Positions 36,872-48,639 of a stretch of DNA of 64,000 nucleotides are shown here, one piece after another. This stretch comes from Bretschneidera sinensis. Its lineage: Eukaryota > Streptophyta > Magnoliopsida > Brassicales > Akaniaceae. Every line of letters starts with the position of its first letter. Position 1 is the first letter of the stretch. The translations under genes and the position numbers were made by a program. The stretch covers positions 139,589,328-139,653,327 of the forward strand of contig CM043700.1 of assembly GCA_023935145.1 (NCBI GenBank). The letters run 5' to 3'. Under the pieces are notes generated by a model. That model did not search any database. It was not told the DNA's origin and worked only from the letters and a program-made list of their open reading frames with translations.

Positions 36872-39800
36872 ATGAGGCTTTTGCAGTTGGGATTTCTAAT
36901 TGCTTTAGCCTCTGGTCTCGCAGCCATCCTCATCTACATCACCGGAGTCTCCACTCTCTGTACGTATACACGTTATTGTGCGTATATATGTATATATGTA
37001 AGTGTTGATTGAGTAATTTTTGATTGATATGATGCGCAGATGAGAGTAATCGGCTAACGGATGAGGAATTGGAGGCATTGCAATCTCTGCAGAGTAGTTT
37101 CGGGAAGTGTGTGGTGAGTCTTCCTTCGATGTAATCTTGTGTTTAGAATTGTTGGTTTCCGGTTTATTTGGCCATGAATCAGTGTCGGTTTATGCAAACG
37201 ATATTCATTAATGTTCGAAGGGTATATGTGTGAGATTCTGGCTATAAGGTTAACTGCGATTTGGGTATTTATTTACAAATGGAGTTACACCAGAAGAAAT
37301 ATGGATAACTTGAAGCGTAGGATTACTAGATTGCTATAATTCGAGGTAGTGGAGAAAAACTGTACCATTGTAGTTACGTTTGTTAACTTGAAGCGCTTAA
37401 CATTTTTATTGGAAAGAAGTTGATAAGTGGTATTTTTGTCAAATTGTCATGCTTCTTCTTTTTTTATCTTTGTTTTCTGTGATAAATTTTGTTTATATTC
37501 ATCATGCTAAAGTGTGACATATGCACAATGTATACATTCTGAAGTGTATGTATATTCTGATTCTCTAAAGTGTGTGGATTTAGTATAGAGTAGTCTTTGC
37601 TAGCAATGATTTGATTTTCTGCATTCGATAATGGTGCAGAGTGCAAATGGATTGGGTTTACAAGCCTTTAGTGGTAAAGATTACTGCCAAGTCAAGATAA
37701 ACTTTCCTAGTGAGACTGTCCCCAAATGGGTAGGTTTCTGTCTTATGGATTCAATGCATTTATTGCTTATTCTCCGGTAAAGATTGCAAAACCGGATCAT
37801 ATATTATAGATCATCAGAAACTTAGCAAAGTCATTATTAGATTAAGTCATCATCATTTCATAAAGCATGGTGGTCCTGTTCAAAGATTTATTCTCCAACT
37901 TACTATTTTTGCTTGAAATCTGTAAATAAACAGAGAGATCCTAAAACTGGAGAACTTGAAGGATTATCCTTTGATTTTAATCTCTGTGAAGCTGTGGCTA
38001 CATGGGAACAGGTGAGTGTTGTAGTTGGTGTTGCAATTGCTAATTTGCGCTTGCTTTATGGTATTTGTTTTCTCTTTACAGTTGATTGGTTATGTAGTGA
38101 GTTGACTGCTCAGGTGCGGAATAGTACCACGGTGCTCACCAGGGAGTTCATTGATGCTTTACCAAATGGCTGGGAGGAATATGCTTGGCGTAGGATCAAT
38201 AAAGGAATACTTCTGTGAGTAATGTACTACTGTCTTGGGCTTGATTAACATTTGAATGAGAAGATAGGAAGTAGAATGGAATTTATATTACCCATACATA
38301 TGCAGTATATGAAATGAAGTCAGTTTTACTATTTCCTTCAAGTAGATGCCAGTCCTAGAGATCTTGAGAAGTATGTGATTCTTTAATGGATGTCCTGCTT
38401 TAAGTCGATTCGGAAACTTGGTTATAATGAGTTACTAAGATATTTCATAGCTGTTTTTGATCTTATGTAGTTTTATTTCTCTATTGCAGCAACCGCTGTC
38501 AGAATAGAACTTTGTGTGTTGAAAAGCTTTCACTAGTACTCCCTGAAATACCTCCATATTTTCCACGACAATTTGGTCGATGTGCTGTCATTGGTAACTC
38601 TGGAGATCTCTTGAAAACAAGGTTTGGGGAGGAGATAGATAGTTATGATGCTGTTGTTAGAGAAAATGGTGCTCCAATCCAGGTTAAGATGTTGTTATTA
38701 CGGCTTCCAACTACTATATTTCTTTTTCTTGATTTCTTATGTTTTCCTGTGTGCTCTACTGCAGAACTTTACAGATTATGTGGGCAAGAAAAGTACATTT
38801 CGTCTTCTTAATAGAGGTTCTGCCAAAGCCCTTGATAAAGTTGTAGAGTTGGACGGTATGAGCATTGATCTACCTGTTACCTATCATTTATTACTAGAAG
38901 CTCCCTAAATAGTTGAATTTTGCAGAAACAAGGCAGGAGGTCTTGATAGTCAAAACAACGATTCATGACATTATGAGCAAGATGATTCGGGTTCGTAGGT
39001 TGTTTCCATGTGGTTTCTTTTAATAGGTTTGAATTGTTTGATCTTATCCAAATTTGTACTTCTTGTTGAAGATGTATTTGAAGATGTATTTGGTGATCTA
39101 TATGTATATATGATTTAGACATTTCTACTAGGTTATGAGATTTTGGTTTTGTGGGTTGAAGTATAGATCACCGATTATATATTTTTTTTCTTATGTTTTG
39201 GACCAAATTTCTTTCTGTTCGTTTATCATCATGCTTCTAGTGTGAGTACATTATGCTTTCATGTTTGAATGGTCTGAAATGATACTCAGCCGGATTTGGT
39301 TGCATTTTGTTGATCAATTCAGTTTTTATGTTTGTGTGCAACCCCATAATGAACGATTCACTCAAATTGATGCAACCTCTGGTACTACTCAAGAGAATTG
39401 ATTGCTCAACCACATTTTATGATTTCATCAGAAAATTTGGGCCATTGCACAGTCTCTGTAACTTCTTGCCATCATTTGTGCTCATATCAACCCTTGAACT
39501 CCTATCCTTAAGTAAGCCTCTTTGTTTTTTAACCGCATCTAATCACAGCCTTTTGAGTTGTTATGCTCTGCTGAACTGTTTATGAAGCTTTATTAATTAA
39601 TTGCATCTCTGGTGAGAAGATAGGAATTGAACACCATCTTTTCTATGTTGCAAACCAATTCAGTCACTTTGGCTATAACTTCTCCTCTTTTTCATTGTAA
39701 ATTCAGTTGTTTATTGAGATGATTTCAAAGCTCTCTTTGTCTTTCTGCTAATAAAAATTTAATTACCCTTCCCCCACAAAAATAAAAGAAAAAGATAAAC

Positions 39801-41913
39801 ACTAACATATGTGTGTAGTCTCATCTTGATAATTTGGGCCTCTCTTCCCTTGTTACCAAACTGAGCAATTTCACAAATCTTTGTTTGCATCTAATTATGA
39901 AAATTTTGTTTACTTATGATTCGTCTGTGCTAAATGCTAACTCAGGCATTTGCTTGATAGAATTATGACACTTTATCCCATTGATCTTATAAAAAAACTT
40001 CATTGTGCTGTCTTCTGCAGGAAATCCCTATAAAAAATCCTGTATATCTGATGATAGGTGCATCATTTGGATCAGCAGCTAAGGGAACTGGGCTCAAGGC
40101 TCTTGAATTTGCTCTGTCTGTTTGTGATTCAGTAGATATGTATGGTTTCACTGTGGATCCGGGTTATAAAGAATGGTAAAGAAGTTACTTTCAGCTACTA
40201 GTGTCTTCGATTCTTTTAACTCACGATTTTGTTTTGTTTTACCTCCAAGAACATTTACATTATTCTTTCAGGACTAGATATTTCTCTGAATCTCGACAAG
40301 GCCATACTCCTTTGCATGGTAGGGCTTACTACCAGATGATGGAGTGTTTGGGTGTAAGTACAAAAAATGCTTTCTCTCTCTCTCTGAAACCTCTGTATTA
40401 AACTTTTGATAATGAAGTTGGTTTAATCTCTCATTATTTGTCATGCATGGGGGACATCTGTTCACCATTATGGAATTTCAGATGGGAATATCCTGATGCT
40501 TATGCAATTTCTAATGGAGCAGTCTATAACTCTTTCAATTCTAGTTTTACATATAAAAAAACCCTTTCAATTCTTGTTTTACTTATCAAAAATACTATCA
40601 ATTCTAGTTTTATAAAAAAAAATCTTTCAATTCTGGTTTTGTTTACTGAATTGAAATCATCACCAGCTGCTTAGCATCCAGAATGAGATTACAATTCTTC
40701 TAGTTAATGAAACTTCCCTTCCACGTAACTAGTCGGATGACACTTACATCCTGTGATGATAACTGCAGTCCTCTGATTAGCTAGTTTATGGTATCATTAA
40801 TGCTCACGTCTTTGGCTTTTTGTTCTTGTTAAGCTTATCAAAATCCATTCTCCTCTGCGAGCTGATCCAAACCGAATTGTGAAATGGGCACCAAGCCGTA
40901 GTACAATTAGAGCTGCTAGAATTGCATCAGAGAAATTGTTGAGGTAATTAATCTTGTCTCTCCGAAGTTTGATCCGGGCTGGTTTCTGCAACTTCCCTAT
41001 CTCTTATACTTGCATGCACTTATAAACACTTAGTCCTGTAATGGCAACCCATTATATGATTGAGTAAAAATTTTAGACAGAATTATTTAAGCAACCATTT
41101 TTCACGCGATCAAGCAATGGATATGTTTGTGTGGGGAGATGTGTTTTCTGCTATAAATGGTCTCACCAAGTAGAGAATTTCTGATACCAGCACTCTCAAA
41201 CTGACTTACTTGTTCATGTGAGCTTTCCCCTCCCCCTCTTATTTTTTCTTCTTTTTGATTAGCAAGTAAACTCATGCAGCCAACCCGGAGTAAAAATTTT
41301 ACTGGCATAAGTCTCAGAACAGATGCCATTTGGTGTATGGCCACCGGCAGTTGGCCATACTTAAAATTGTACATTTCATGGTTTTTATTGCGACTTGAAC
41401 CAGTATATCAAATCAAGCATTGAACCTTAAAGGGTTTTTCAACATTAGGGGGATTCATAACAAGGGGGTCCATTACACTGTTGGCAACTAATAAATGCAA
41501 CATTTGTCCTATCCGGGCCTAAATATGTGAAAACTTGTGGAGTAATTCGTCTGGCATACTTGATGTTCCGTAATTCCTGTGCAATGTTAAGTGACTTGAT
41601 CAATGAATTATGGGTAGACATGTTTTCGGTGTTACAACAATTAAATATGCATCAGTTTCATAGGTTTGAACCTAAAGCCATCTTCTTGGATGAGTTAAAT
41701 GTGTTTTATGTTTGTAGGAGGGTTGGAGCGGGGTCTGGAGACCCACTGGGTGCCTGTTCAATTATAAAGAAGCGAATTAAAGGGAAGCCTACAGTGCTTT
41801 CAGGGCTTAGGAAGGATGCTATTGACCATAAAAAATTTGTAAAAGGCACAACCATGTATCCTTTGGAGCACAGTCCTGGGCATGCTCAGCTTTGCATGGT
41901 ACCAGCTGATTGA
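36872..41913 (+). CDS. SIA2: Sialyltransferase-like protein, glycosyltransferase family 29 (SIA2-like)
   Basis: Predicted Golgi type II membrane protein of CAZy family GT29; plant members matter for pollen germination and tube growth, and their true donor and acceptor are unsettled. Exons: 36872-36959, 37040-37113, 37640-37729, 37934-38011, 38114-38214, 38490-38682, 38765-38855, 38926-38990, 40021-40175, 40272-40353, 40834-40943, 41718-41913; 1323 nt, 440 aa, all junctions in phase. Residues 4-27 form one hydrophobic signal anchor after a very short cytosolic tail. Sialylmotif L starts [12 protein letters not shown] (174-185). The motif S region follows [20 protein letters not shown], and [14 protein letters not shown] (323-336) contains the motif III/VS-like His and Tyr pair. 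The protein ends with LCMVPAD. It appears intact. Orthology to SIA2 rather than its paralogue MGP2 is inferred from similarity and gene order. Confidence 0.94.
40532..40647. repeat. About 30-bp minisatellite, four copies, in an intron of the GT29 gene
   Basis: Imperfect units beginning CTTTCAATTCTAGTTTTA follow one another four times, differing by A-run length and single bases. They lie in the intron between 40354 and 40833. Confidence 0.8.
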
Positions 41914-42602
41914 ATATTTGGTATCTGGGCTCTATATTCTTTGCTTAAAGCCAACTGGCCAAATATGTGAGTTATTGATTGATTTACGCCATCAGAACCA
42001 GTTAATTGAATGAGGAAAGAGGAGGTTTGTTGATATACGTGAAGCAGCTAAAGCCGGTCTACCTGTGTCAGGAAATTTTGTTTGTAAGTATGTTTTTCAT
42101 GCCCTCTTCAAGTTTTCTTCAAGGTTCTGATTTCTCCAGTCAAGGCAAATGTAGGTTGAGAACTCAATTCTTTATCCAATTTCTAGTGTAGGTTCTTCAT
42201 TGTTCTTTATCAGGGTCAATGGTGTCTAACCCACAGTTATGAATTCATGAGACAGATATACAGATGATTCTTAAACCCATGTCTTTAGGTTCACCGTTGG
42301 CTTGTGTCTGACCTGTTATTCTTTCTGTGAGGTTTTTGTTTAGTTGTATGACTAGAGTACGAACAGTTGCCTCTTTATTTGGGGCTTGTACAAGAGATCA
42401 CAAGTGAATTCTTTTCTTTTAGCTGAGTATTTTTATATGGAAACTTAAACGAAGTTTGAAAATGGAAAAGGGTGGCCACTAATGTTCTTTTATGAAGAAA
42501 AAAAATTGAAGGAAAAAGAAAACGAATTGTTTGCAATCTACCTATTAACCTTGACGGTTCATGCAAAGAAAGCTATTTGTCATACATATAAAGGAAGTAA
42601 CA

Positions 42603-43087
42603 TGATTATATGTAGTTGGTTTTGTGTTCTTATTGGGTCTCTAAAGTTAAGCGTTAATATTAGATTTTTTAAGTTTGATACTCGTTTCAATCAAGTATTT
42701 CGTCTAAATGATTCGGTAATCTCATTCACAACAAGTTCATTCATTACATGTTCATTTATAACAAGTTTAACAACATGGTTAAAAGCAATTTCGTCAAATT
42801 CAAGTAGTTTAGTTAAATAATTTATTATCCACGTATCTTCATCAACTTCATTTCATTTAAGTGATTCTTTATAGTATCGACTACAATCTTATGTTCAAAA
42901 TAAATTCCATTGATTTTTGACTCAGAAATTTTCATGTATATAGCATGCACATTTGAAACATTAGTTAATGAAACAAAATTATTTAAGTGAAATACCTAAT
43001 TGAAACGAGTATCAAACTTAAAAGATCTTATAGATACGTTTAAAACTCTAAAGACCCAATAAAAACATAACACGTACAAATCAGTCC
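42603..43087. mobile_element. Foldback MITE-like element (about 485 bp)
   Basis: Arms of about 110 bp. The left arm has TTATTGGGTCTCTAAAG and AAGTTTGATACTCGTTTCAA; the right arm carries the reverse complement, seen as TTGAAACGAGTATCAAACTT and CTCTAAAGACCCAATAA. The central region is AT-rich with repeated ACAAGTTCATT-like words. The ends are approximate. The 112-codon frame at 42482-42820 overlaps this element and is not taken as a gene. Confidence 0.65.
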
Positions 43088-43340
43088 CTTTGGTTGCTGT
43101 CATTTTTTTTTACCAGCAAAAAATAAAAAAATTATTTCACAAAAACGATAAATGTATGTTAATTAAAGATTAAAATATTAATCCTTTGAACAGTAAAACG
43201 TTAAATCTCTAGACACCAATAAAACACAAGACAAATTACATTGGCTGGCTGCCGTCATTTTTTTCACCAACAAAATCATTTCACAGAAAACGGTAATTGT
43301 ATATTAATTAAAGATTAAAATATTAATCCCTTGGGCACAC
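43041..43340. repeat. Direct tandem duplication upstream of the SAM gene
   Basis: Unit 1 (43041-43201) and unit 2 (43202-43340) share TAAA(A)CTCTA, ACCAATAAAA, GCTG(T/C)CATTTTTTT, ATTATTTCACA and TTAATTAAAGATTAAAATATTAATCC in the same order (the last block is given in two overlapping parts in each unit, differing by few bases). Unit 1 overlaps the right arm of the foldback element, so the duplication may derive from it. Confidence 0.7.
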
Positions 43341-43662
43341 GGTCTAGAGCGGTGATCTGCGAGATCTTTCAATTTCCATAGGGACACGTGTACGAAACTA
43401 AACAGCGCAATTGACACTTTCCCTCCCCCATTCACTCTCTCTTGTTCTCTCTTCTCTCCTCGACTCCTCCTCACTACTTCATCCATTTCACTCTCTCAAT
43501 CCTCAACAATAAACCAAAAAGTCCGTTCTTGTACTCACTTCATACTAAGTTTCGAATTTACTTGCACTTATACATACAAAGCAGGTTTACAGAGGGAAAA
43601 TAAAAGCAGTGAACTTGAGGGAGATCTCTTTTTTTTTTCTTTTCCTATAGCTCTCTCCAGAG

Positions 43663-44622
43663 ATGGAAGAGATACAGCCACAAGAGGGTCAGCTAAACGG
43701 CGGCGGACCGCTATCAGCGATTTCATCGGAGGCCGTTGGATCGAAGCGCCAGCGAAGGCCCAGTGTCAGATTGGGTGACATCGGCGGCGGCCAGCCGTAT
43801 GACTCGCACGTGCGGAGATCCACCAAGCAGTGGAAACAGAACCATCACCAACTCACTCTTGATCCTAGGAAGGACCCGAATCCAGCAGGCAAAGCCTCGA
43901 AGACTCGAGCCCTAACCAATTTAAGCTCCAGCGGTGGCGAATTCAACGAAACCCTAGACGAGGACAAAGAGGGAAATTTGGATACCGTCGCGATTGGTAG
44001 CTGGAGAGTGAAGGACTCCAAGAGAAGAAGCTTCATGGCCACCACCACCACGACGAAGAGGGTTCGGTCCAATTGGGTAATGAAAATCGATGAAAATAAC
44101 AATAATAATAGCAATAACAACAACAATAATGGTGAAGGAGAGGATAAGTATAGCGGGGAAGAGGACATGGATGATGGGTATCGCGATTTCAACATGGAGA
44201 ACTCGGAGAGTCCGTTAAAAGAACAGAGTCCAATTCACTCGCTGGAGAATCTGGCGGTGGATGGTCACGGTGGCAATGAGAGGGAAGCGTTTTATCATCA
44301 TGGGAATAGAAACAGGAGGCATAATAACGTTAGGGCTAGGGTCTGTGAGAATAGGGACGTGGAGCTATCGGGGCCGTCGGATACAGACGTGAGGGATTGG
44401 AGGAACGGGAGAGGAGGGAGGTATGGAGAGGATGGGGTGGGGATTTGGCTCGATGGTTTGGGGTTGGGGAGGTATGCGCCGGTTTTCGAGATTCATGAGG
44501 TGGATGATGAGATTTTGCCGTTGTTGACATTGGAGGATTTGAAGGATATGGGGATAAGTGCAGTGGGTTCGAGGAGAAAAATGTATTGCGCCATTCAGAA
44601 GCTAGGTAAGGGGTTTTCATGA
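43663..44622 (+). CDS. SAM (sterile alpha motif) domain-containing protein
   Basis: Single-exon gene, 319 aa, function unknown. The C-terminal SAM domain (about residues 257-315) reads IWLDGLGLGRYAPVFEIHEV, then LLTLEDLKDMGISAVGSRRK, with the leucines and the Gly-(Ser/Ala)-x-Gly turn expected for a five-helix bundle. SAM domains bind other SAM domains, proteins or RNA. Near the N-terminus, KRQRRPSVRLGDIG (28-41) is a basic motif seen in plant relatives. The middle is disordered: a Thr run (127-131), Asn-rich residues 145-156, and an acidic stretch around 157-175. The ATG is preceded by a CT-rich leader. The AC/AA(C/T) trinucleotide run coding for Asn is likely length-polymorphic. Partner and localisation are unknown; basic clusters hint at the nucleus. 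Confidence 0.92.
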   Translation: MEEIQPQEGQLNGGGPLSAISSEAVGSKRQRRPSVRLGDIGGGQPYDSHVRRSTKQWKQNHHQLTLDPRKDPNPAGKASKTRALTNLSSSGGEFNETLDEDKEGNLDTVAIGSWRVKDSKRRSFMATTTTTKRVRSNWVMKIDENNNNNSNNNNNNGEGEDKYSGEEDMDDGYRDFNMENSESPLKEQSPIHSLENLAVDGHGGNEREAFYHHGNRNRRHNNVRARVCENRDVELSGPSDTDVRDWRNGRGGRYGEDGVGIWLDGLGLGRYAPVFEIHEVDDEILPLLTLEDLKDMGISAVGSRRKMYCAIQKLGKGFS

Positions 44623-45229
44623 GTTTTTTAGGTTTTTTGGTGTTGGTGAGTGGAAGGTTCTTCGAGGAGAATTCTCAGCCATGGCAATGTAAGTTGCATG
44701 TCTGAACTAGCTAGTAGTAGAAGAAGAAGTATTTTTCGAATGAGTAGGATCTTTTTCTTAGTTTTTTTTTTTTATTTCCTTTTTTTGGTTGTGCTACATA
44801 CATTCAAATCCAGTGCAATTTTCTGGTGCATAGTCCCCCGTTGATTTTCTTGAAGAAGAGCTGAGCTGCTATTGATGATAAGTTTTAGACCATTATGAGG
44901 GAATATCTACTTTTCCTTTGGTTCTTGGAGAGAACGAGGATAAAGGAAAATGCTTGAGAAAGGAAGCCAATTTCAAGCATTTTTCTAATTTATCCTCACT
45001 ATTATCAACAGCAAAACGGAAAGCATTTGGGAAAAAAGAAAAAGCTTAAAATGGAGTAATTTATATATTGATTTTCTATGGATAAAGATACTTTGAAATT
45101 AAAACCGTTAGTATGTTTCTTATTGCATGAAGATGCTCTGAAATTAACAGGTCTCAAATCTTGTTGCTCTGATGTTGAAGACTATGCTTAGGAATTAGTA
45201 GTACATGGCAGACATTTTATTCTTTTGTT

Positions 45230-45760
45230 ATTTTGTGGCAGCCATCAAGCTCTGCATTCCTTATTACTTACCTTGTTTGTATCCTTAGACATCTTTTAGG
45301 GAAGATATGCAGCTGCATTTCAACTAATCTAATACCTTATGAGAACCTTACTATTCTGAACTTCTCTTTCCGCAATGAAAATCGTGGCTTGAGATTGGCT
45401 AATGATGATTATGAATAGTTTTGTGATTGTGTTAGGAATTTGTGGTACGTGAGAAACTTTTCTCTTCTTTTTTGTTACTTTGCGACATTCATTTAGCTGT
45501 TCAGTTCATATTACATATTTTCCTTGATTGTATCCTTAAACATCTCTTTTGAAAGATGTGCAACTGCATTGAAACTAATTTAATATCCTATAAGGCCTTT
45601 TGTCTTTGAGTTGCACCCTTTTGGTGCCTAATTATTAATAAATTTTCTTTACTTATCAAAAAAAAATTTAATATCCCATAAGAACCTTGCTGCTCTGAAC
45701 TTCTCTTTCCACTTTGGAATTTGTGACTTGGGACTAGTTAGTGATGCTTACATGCGTTCT
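45230..45760. repeat. Imperfect tandem duplication of about 190 bp
   Basis: Copy 1 (about 45230-45420) and copy 2 (about 45478-45760) share the order TTGT(A)TCCTTA(G/A)ACATCT, ATGCAGCTGCATT or GTGCAACTGCATT, ACTAAT(C/T)TAATA, GAACCTT, CTGAACTTCTCTTTCC. Copy 2 is interrupted by a 70-bp retroinsertion. Confidence 0.7.
45595..45664 (+). mobile_element. 70-bp retroinsertion with an 18-bp target-site duplication
   Basis: The insert reads CACCCTTTTGGTGCC, then TTTACTTATCAAAAAAAA, like the 3' end of plant LINE/SINE sequences with an A tail. It is flanked by AATTTAATATCCTATAAG (45577-45594) and AATTTAATATCCCATAAG (45665-45682), 17 of 18 identical. The duplicate at 45230-45420 shows the site without the insert. 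Confidence 0.8.
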
Positions 45761-47100
45761 CTGAGAAAATAAGCTGTTTGTCTTGTATATCCTTAGTTAT
45801 GCCAAGTAGGTTCTCGCACTAGGAGTTACATGCGTAATATTTGTAGTGGACTGGGTTTGGTATAAAGACGGTGTTGGGTGGTTAAGACTTTCTGTACAAC
45901 ATTTTTCCTTGCAATGATAACTGTTCAAATGGAGTTTCTTTCCATTGCCCAAAAATTGTGTGCCATGGAGATCCAGAGAGCTTTTGTGGAACTCTTTGTC
46001 GGTGTAACAGTGGTGGAACATAATAAAAAAGGGACTTTTATTGCCTTTTTAGTGAAGTCATGGTTTGCCATAAATTGGTAGTTAACTGAGCTCATAGGAG
46101 TTCTAAGCTTTCCTTATCTTCTACTAGTGACATTAGTAAATCGATATTTGTTAGCACGGCAGGAGCTATATTGTTAGGTGTTATTTCATATTTTGTTTTT
46201 GCTATAAGTTGTTTCTGGTAAAACCTTTTGTAGATTTTCTGCAGCCTTTGCAGTGTCTTAAGCTCTGTTAAGATGATGAAAAGTCATCTTAGGGTTGCTG
46301 AACAATTTGGGATGGGGGCAGCGGAAGGATTCTATTAGGTGGCCTTTTGGCCAATATCGCAACCTTCTTAAGATGCAAAGTGCACCCATCCAGATTTGCT
46401 TTTACTAGTTTATCCCTTTAGATCATTGCATTTGTGTCTTGCTTATGCAGAGAAAGATTATTCTCCAGCAATTATATGATATATGGTTAGAGGTTAAGTT
46501 ATTGTAAAGAAGGTCTAGGTTCGTTTGAGAAGACTTCTTCAAGAGGGAAAGGATTTTAGATTGGTGAAAAATCTGATATCTGACACATTAGTAATTTGTT
46601 TTAGGAGCATATTTGTTGACTAATGGCGAAAAATGGAAATGGTTAGGGCCTTCTTATTAGCATATACTTGGTTGAGAATAGTGTCGTGAATTTTATGCTG
46701 ACCGGAAATTATCCATCCCAAAGTAGATGGTACTGATATGTGGTGCCTTTTAAGTGGCTTGGTCATTGAAGGGGATATAGCTCAATTTGTATCAGATGTT
46801 CCGAGAGGACCTGAACAAAGGGTTAGGAATGTATAGTGAGAACATCGACCTTGTAGCAGGTCTTCTGTTAAAAATTTCATGCCTTATTCTTGTGCTGGCA
46901 GTGGAATGAGTTTCTCTTATCTTTTTGGTAAGTTTAGAATTGAGTTTTCTCATTATGCATGCCTTTTGATCAGAAAGCAGATGATTTAATTATTTTTTGG
47001 CTTACATAGGATTTTAGATATATTGCCCAGTTATCAACATTCACCTGGTTGCTGCATTAGGGGAATGCTTTCTCAAAGATGCAATATTTATTCACAGAAG

Positions 47101-47349
47101 TTGTACATATAAGGACTCGTAGTTTCAAATTATACGGATATCCCTTGGATAGACATGTTCCAAGGGGGAATCTGCATTCTTACATCAAAAAATGAATATT
47201 GCAGGGGTATCTGTATTCTGATGCATATTTTAGGGGGTATCTATATATTTTGAATCGAAAAATGCATATCTCAGGGGTATCTGTATATTTTGAAACTACG
47301 GATTCTTATGTGTAGATTAAGTCAAACTACATATGGGTAAATGTAATTT
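47101..47349. mobile_element. Truncated copy of the MITE found at 47988-48191
   Basis: The right end, reversed, reads AATTACATTTACCCATATGT followed by AGTTTGAC, matching the terminal repeat of the 47988 element; the left terminal repeat is missing. The interior has three imperfect copies of a CAGGGGTATCTGTAT-type unit ending in TTTTGAA. Confidence 0.6.
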
Positions 47350-47542
47350 AGTCTTATAATTATAATTATAAAAATGTTATTATGGTAATTATAACAATAA
47401 CTATTATAATTATGATGATAAAAATAGTAATTTAATAATAAATTACTTATTAATATTATAATAGTTATTTTAATAATAAAAAAATAATAATTATTATTAT
47501 AATGATAGTAAATTGTAATTATTCTTTTAAGGGCAAATTGTT

Positions 47543-48639
47543 CTGCACTACTTCTAAATTTGCTGAAATGATACTAACATACCAAACTTTTTAAAAACTC
47601 ACGATTCATCCAAAAACACCAATTTTTACCATCAAGCAGTCCCAAAATGAATTTTTTTGAAGAATCAATTTTAATGGGATAGCATTATTTCTATCAATTA
47701 TCAAAGTATACTTAGGTATCATAAATGTTACTTTTTAAACAATAGAAGTATTAGGATGAAACATATTCAACAAGAAATTTTACATTTTTGTTTTTAAAAG
47801 AAAATCATGGCTTTTTTAAATTATTAAAAATATATTTTAAATTGATTTATAATCTATTATATGGTATAAAACAAATTTTACTTCATATATTTTATATTCA
47901 AAAAAATTTATTATGATATCATTCTTTATCACTTTCTTAAATGTATGAATATCAAAGACTATCATAAAAGAAGATTAAATATTTGAGAAAATTACATTTA
48001 ACCACTTATAGTTTGACCAAACCTATATATAATAAAGACTCGTAGTTTCAAAATATAAATACCTCCTTGTTAAAGGGGAATTTGTATTCTTACATCGAAA
48101 ATTACATATCTCAGCGGGTATTTGTATATTTTGAAAATACGTGTCTTTATGTGTATGTTAGGTCAAACTACAAGCGGTTACATGTAATTTTTTCAAAATA
48201 TTTTAAATGAAAAGTTTGTCGATATGTTTTTTTATAAAATTAAATAGCTTAACATCTTAAATAAATGAATATCAAGACAATCATAAAATAAAAATCGGAG
48301 ACAAATTTTTTTATTTTAAAAATTAAAATGATATTGCATGATATTGTTTTATTTTTATAAAAATATGAATTCAAATAATCTAAAAAATTGTGTTATAAAC
48401 AATTTTGAGATAAATAATTGATAAATAGAATTATTAAACTTATCATAATCATTTAGAGATAACACACTAAGGGTGCTTTGGTCATAATGAAAGTAATATT
48501 CAATTAAATTTTTTATTTTTTAAATAATTTTATTTTAAGGTTGCTTGATGGTGGAAATTGGTGTTTTGGGATGAATCATAGGTTTTAAAAAGGTTTGTTA
48601 TATTAGTGTCATTTCAGCAAACTTAGAACTAGTGTAATG
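47543..48639. mobile_element. Mutator-like element with about 105-bp terminal inverted repeats
   Basis: The left arm (47543 to about 47648) contains TTTGCTGAAATGATACTAAC and AAAAACACCAATTTTTACCA; the right arm carries the reverse complement with about 85-90% identity, by eye. A 9-bp imperfect duplication, CAAATTGTT (47534-47542) and TAATTTGTT (48640-48648), fits the 9-bp duplication of Mutator-like elements. No transposase is present; a different MITE lies inside. Confidence 0.65.
47988..48191. mobile_element. MITE nested in the Mutator-like element
   Basis: Terminal inverted repeats of about 28 bp: the left starts AAAATTACATTTAACCACTT, the right, reversed, AAAATTACATGTAACCGCTT, each followed by (A/G)TAGTTTGACC. 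About 204 bp in total. Confidence 0.7.

Larger units (their letters stand above)
41914..43662. other. Spacer between the GT29 gene and the SAM-domain gene
   Basis: The first several hundred bases are likely 3' UTR and flank of the GT29 gene. The middle holds a foldback element and a tandem duplication (listed). About 43370-43662 is the probable promoter and 5' UTR of the SAM gene, with a pyrimidine-rich stretch at 43420-43500 and CACGTG at 43385-43390. No ORF resembles a known protein. Confidence 0.6.

Noticed and set aside
39307..39585. 92-codon frame within the GT29 gene
   Set aside because: Lies wholly inside the intron 38991-40020 and matches nothing known.
42482..42820. 112-codon frame
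   Set aside because: Overlaps the foldback element; Ser/Thr/Phe repeats from ACAAGTTCATT-like words.
43845..44620. Minus-strand frames of 116 and 94 codons
   Set aside because: Antisense to the SAM-domain gene; Ser/Leu/Pro-rich shadows of its Asn- and Gly-rich coding sequence.
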